64,000 nt of DNA from positions 10,119 to 74,118 of the forward strand of contig CAJTLY010000009.1 in NCBI GenBank assembly GCA_910577095.1. The letters run 5' to 3'. Shown here piece after piece: positions 61,238 to 64,000 of this stretch; position 1 is the first letter of the stretch, and the number at the start of each line of letters is the position of its first letter. This DNA is from an uncultured Alphaproteobacteria bacterium. GTDB lineage: Bacteria; Pseudomonadota; Alphaproteobacteria; RF32; CAG-239. The position numbers and the translations under genes were made by a program. Under the pieces are notes generated by a model. That model did no database searches. It was given only the letters and a program-made list of their open reading frames with translations, and was not told the origin of the DNA.

Positions 61238-63670
61238 ATGAGTATATCTAAACTGAAAGACCGGCAGCTTTATACTGTCTGTGATCCCCGCAAATTTGAC
61301 TTTTCCAGCACCGCGGAACTGGAAGAAAGAATGTCGGCTCTCGGACAGGACCGGGCAATCAGTGCGGTCGTGCTCGGCATCAATATCAAATCCAAAGGCT
61401 ATAATTTATTTTGTCTGGGCCCCGAAGGAACCGGAAAAACCAGTCTGGTCAAACGGATTTTGGAAGAAGAAGCCAAAAAGCGTCCCACTCCCCGCGACTG
61501 GGTCTATGTTTATAACTTTGACGAGCCCTATAAACCGAGAAGCATCAGTTTCCCGGCCGGCAGTGCAACCGAGTTTGCCAAAGACGTCGATAAACTGATC
61601 GAAGATTTCAGCGTGGCCATTCCGGCGGTGTTGGACAGCGACGAGTATAAAGCCGGCTTGAGCATTATTCGCGAAAAATACAAGCAGAAAAAAGAAGAAT
61701 ATATGCGCATTTTGCAAAAAAAGGCCAAAGGCAAAAGCGTATCTTTGCTGCATATGCAGGTCGGACTGGTGGTTGCGCCGGTTAAAAACGGCGAAGTCCT
61801 GAGTCCGGAAGCTTTTGACGAACTGCCGGAAAATGAAAAACAGCAGTTGATCGACGATCTGAACCTGATGCAGGAAGAAATTGAAAAAGCGGCCAAGGAT
61901 CTGCCCGAATGGGAAGACCGTCAACGTCGCGAGAGTACGCTGTTGCGCGAAAAATTTATTAAAATGGCGGTAAAAAACCCGATCGACAATTTGCGGCAGA
62001 AATATAAAGGACACCGCGAAGCCGCCGAATTTTTGAAAAACGTTCAAAATCATATTGTCAATAACATCGAAGAGTTTCTGCCCGAAGAAAACAACGCTCC
62101 GGCGGAGGAGGGTGACGCCCTGACAGCGCTGTTGTCGCGAATGAACAAGCAGGAAGAAGACAAATTTGCCAAGTTCAAAGTTAATGTCATTGTTAAAAAC
62201 GAACCGGAATCGGGGGCGCCGATCGTTCATCTGGACCATCCGACCCAAGGCAATCTGGTGGGCCGGGTAGAACGAATTCAACAATACGGCGCTTTGCTGA
62301 CCGATTTTACGTTGATCAAAGCCGGCGCCTTGCATCGCGCCAACGGCGGTTTTTTGCTGATCGATGCCCGCAAACTGCTGATCCAGCCGTATGCGTGGGA
62401 TTCGCTTAAACGATCGCTGGCCTCAAAATCGATCAAGATCGAGTCTCCGGGCGAGGAGACCAGCTTTACCACCATTTCGCTGGACCCTGAGCCGATACCT
62501 CTGGATGTCAAAATTATTCTGACCGGTGACGAAGAGTTGTATGAACTGCTGTCGGAACGCGATCCTGACTTCTCCGATTATTTCAAAGTGGAAGCCGATT
62601 TCGGCACGCTGATGGATCGCACGGAAGAAAACGAAATCGAATATGCCAAGCTGATCGGATCGCTGTCAAACAAGAAAAAATTGCGTACGCTTAACAAACA
62701 GGCAGTGGCGCGGGTGATTGAATATTCGTCGCGTCTGGCCGAAGATTCAAACAAGCTGACCGCTCATATTGCCTCGATCGGCGATTTGCTGCGCGAAGCC
62801 GATTACTGGGCCCGTGAGTCCAACTCCAAACAAATCGGCAAAAAGCATATCGATCAGGCGGTAACCGCTCAGATCTACCGTAGCGACCGTATCAAACAGG
62901 CGATGTTGGAACAGATTGACGACGGGACGATCATGATTGATGTCGAGGGGCGCAAAGTCGGGCAGATTAACGGACTGGTGGTTTATAACTTCTCGCGTTT
63001 TTCGTTTGGCAAACCGGCGCGGATTACGGTTCAGGCACGCATCGGCAACGGAGAATTCGTCAATATTGAGCGCGAAACCAACATGAGCGGCCCCATCCAT
63101 ACCAAAGGGGTATTGATTTTACAGTCGTTGTTGGCGAACCGTTTTGCCAAAACCTCGCCGTTGTCTTTGTCGGCTTCGATTGTTTTTGAACAGTCTTACG
63201 GCGGCGTTGACGGTGACAGCGCTTCTTCAACCGAATATTATTGCCTGTTGTCGGCAATTGCCGATTTGCCGATTAAACAAAATATTGCCGTTACCGGTTC
63301 AATCAACCAGTTTGGCGATATTCAGCCGATCGGCGGTGTCAACGAAAAGATAGAAGGATTCTTTGACGTTTGCAACCATCGCGGATTGACCGGCGATCAG
63401 GGCGTTATCATTCCCCGTACCAACGTGGTGAATTTGATGCTGCGCGAAGACGTTATTACGGCGGTGCGCGAAGGAAAATTCCATATCTATGCGATTGACA
63501 CCGTAGATGACGGCATTGAAATTCTGACGGGGCTCAAAGCCGGCAAACCGAATGCCAATGGCGAATATCCGAAAGGTACCGCCAACTATCTGGTTAAGCA
63601 GAGTTTGCTCAAATATCAGCAGCTCTATTGCATGTATGCCAAAGATACGTTCGGTAACGTTGGCCGTTAA
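61238..63670 (+). CDS. Lon-family ATP-dependent protease (LonB/YcbZ-like)
   Basis: The 810-residue protein has Walker A GPEGTGKTS (61-69), a long inserted helical domain (about 130-330), the second part of the AAA+ module (HRANGGFLLIDARKLL; ILTGDEELYELL), and a C-terminal S16 Lon protease domain with Ser661 (GDSASSTEYY) and Lys704 (GGVNEKIEGFF), the Ser-Lys dyad. Layout matches the LonB/YcbZ group rather than LonA (no N-terminal LAN domain). Soluble, no membrane segments seen. Monocistronic with a strong terminator. Confidence 0.9.
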   Translation: MSISKLKDRQLYTVCDPRKFDFSSTAELEERMSALGQDRAISAVVLGINIKSKGYNLFCLGPEGTGKTSLVKRILEEEAKKRPTPRDWVYVYNFDEPYKPRSISFPAGSATEFAKDVDKLIEDFSVAIPAVLDSDEYKAGLSIIREKYKQKKEEYMRILQKKAKGKSVSLLHMQVGLVVAPVKNGEVLSPEAFDELPENEKQQLIDDLNLMQEEIEKAAKDLPEWEDRQRRESTLLREKFIKMAVKNPIDNLRQKYKGHREAAEFLKNVQNHIVNNIEEFLPEENNAPAEEGDALTALLSRMNKQEEDKFAKFKVNVIVKNEPESGAPIVHLDHPTQGNLVGRVERIQQYGALLTDFTLIKAGALHRANGGFLLIDARKLLIQPYAWDSLKRSLASKSIKIESPGEETSFTTISLDPEPIPLDVKIILTGDEELYELLSERDPDFSDYFKVEADFGTLMDRTEENEIEYAKLIGSLSNKKKLRTLNKQAVARVIEYSSRLAEDSNKLTAHIASIGDLLREADYWARESNSKQIGKKHIDQAVTAQIYRSDRIKQAMLEQIDDGTIMIDVEGRKVGQINGLVVYNFSRFSFGKPARITVQARIGNGEFVNIERETNMSGPIHTKGVLILQSLLANRFAKTSPLSLSASIVFEQSYGGVDGDSASSTEYYCLLSAIADLPIKQNIAVTGSINQFGDIQPIGGVNEKIEGFFDVCNHRGLTGDQGVIIPRTNVVNLMLREDVITAVREGKFHIYAIDTVDDGIEILTGLKAGKPNANGEYPKGTANYLVKQSLLKYQQLYCMYAKDTFGNVGR

Positions 63671-63680
63671 TATAAGAAAG

Positions 63681-63717
63681 CAAAACAACACCCCCGATTT
63701 TCGGGGGTGTTGTTTTG
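63681..63717. terminator. Bidirectional terminator after the Lon-family gene
   Basis: A perfect 17-bp stem (CAAAACAACACCCCCGA and its complement) with a 3-base loop lies between the Lon-family gene and the convergent autotransporter end; A/T runs at both ends suit both directions. Confidence 0.9.
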
Positions 63718-63734
63718 TTTGTGTTTCGGCCGTT

Positions 63735-64000
63735 TTACCAGTTGTAGCTGAGACCCAAACCGAAGGTCGAGGCCTTGTAGTCGTCGCCGAAGGTATGGTT
63801 CGCCCAACCGTAAGCCGACAGTTGTTCGGTGAAGCCGTAACGGCCGCCGAGTTCAATCCGGCCCAGGGTTTCGTCATCCAAAGCATTGACTTCTCTCAAA
63901 CCGCTGACTTGGACGTCGTCACCGCCGTTGAGGGTTTGCACAACACTTGGTTTGACGTAAAGGTTGGCATAGCCTTCGTCCGTTACAAATGCCTTCGTCA
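63735..64000 (-). CDS. Autotransporter beta-barrel C-terminus (partial)
   Basis: Only the last 88 residues are in the window; the gene continues past the right edge. The translation shows alternating beta-strand character (YANLYVKPSVVQTL, RIELGGRYGFTEQLSAYGWAN, FGLGLSYNW) and ends in an aromatic Trp, as outer-membrane barrels of the type V autotransporter family do. The passenger cannot be judged. Confidence 0.8.
   Translation of the reverse strand, partial: TKAFVTDEGYANLYVKPSVVQTLNGGDDVQVSGLREVNALDDETLGRIELGGRYGFTEQLSAYGWANHTFGDDYKASTFGLGLSYNW

Noticed and set aside
1..64000. tRNA genes, CRISPR arrays, insertion sequences, prophage genes
   Set aside because: I looked for T-loop patterns, regular spaced repeats and transposase or phage motifs on both strands and found none I could support.

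Overview
The window reads as a contiguous piece of the main chromosome of an alphaproteobacterium with moderate GC and strong AT skew between genes. The evidence is gene order and gene content: mreC-mreD-mrdA-rodA, rph-rdgB, addB-addA-trxA, dnaQ-coaE beside rho, mnmE/mnmG-rsmG-parA-parB, a short HprK containing only the C-terminal domain, mlaEF-radA-cvpA, and ffs-dnaX-ybaB-recR. An uncultured, host-associated (gut-type), probably anaerobic or fermentative alphaproteobacterium would fit, but that is inference. No tRNA, rRNA, CRISPR array, insertion sequence or phage gene was seen.

Layout. 1-3.9 kb: cell-elongation operon on the minus strand (rodA cut by the window edge). 4.1-7.2 kb: a prohibitin-like SPFH gene with unusual base use, then htpG. 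7.4-17.7 kb: ferredoxin, typA, rph-rdgB, addB-addA, trxA on the plus strand. 17.9-22.8 kb: two membrane proteins, a 122-bp tandem repeat that could encode small peptides, ftsK and a HIT protein. 22.9-30.5 kb: fabD-fabG, a palindrome-rich gap, nth-tsaD, a mitofilin-like protein overlapping an ADP-dependent sugar kinase, dnaQ-coaE. 30.5-30.9 kb: an AT-rich gap full of DnaA-box-like motifs, the best candidate for the chromosomal origin. 31-45 kb: rho, mnmE, mnmG, HD and PHP hydrolases, rsmG, parA-parB, a small cysteine-rich protein, a nuclease, tsaE, hprK. Perfect 16-bp parS sites lie inside mnmG and rsmG. 45-55.6 kb: mlaE-mlaF-radA-cvpA, recR-ybaB-dnaX with 4.5S RNA, an LppC-like lipoprotein, rsmI-yraN, tsaB. 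55.7-64 kb: a PAS protein without kinase, a charged low-complexity protein, a TPR protein, a degenerate EEP-fold protein, a Lon-family protease and the end of an autotransporter.

The genes fit together mainly as an origin-proximal housekeeping region: replication and segregation (oriC, parS, ParAB, DnaX, DnaQ, FtsK), tRNA modification (TsaB/D/E, MnmE/G), envelope growth (Mre/Rod, Mla, LppC) and repair (AddAB, Nth, RecR, RadA). The most notable points are the combined oriC/parS layout, the ADP-dependent kinase in a proteobacterium, the tandem repeat with overlapping small ORFs, the ferredoxin-thioredoxin-reductase-like protein behind parB, and the absence of heme genes from three places where alphaproteobacteria usually carry them.
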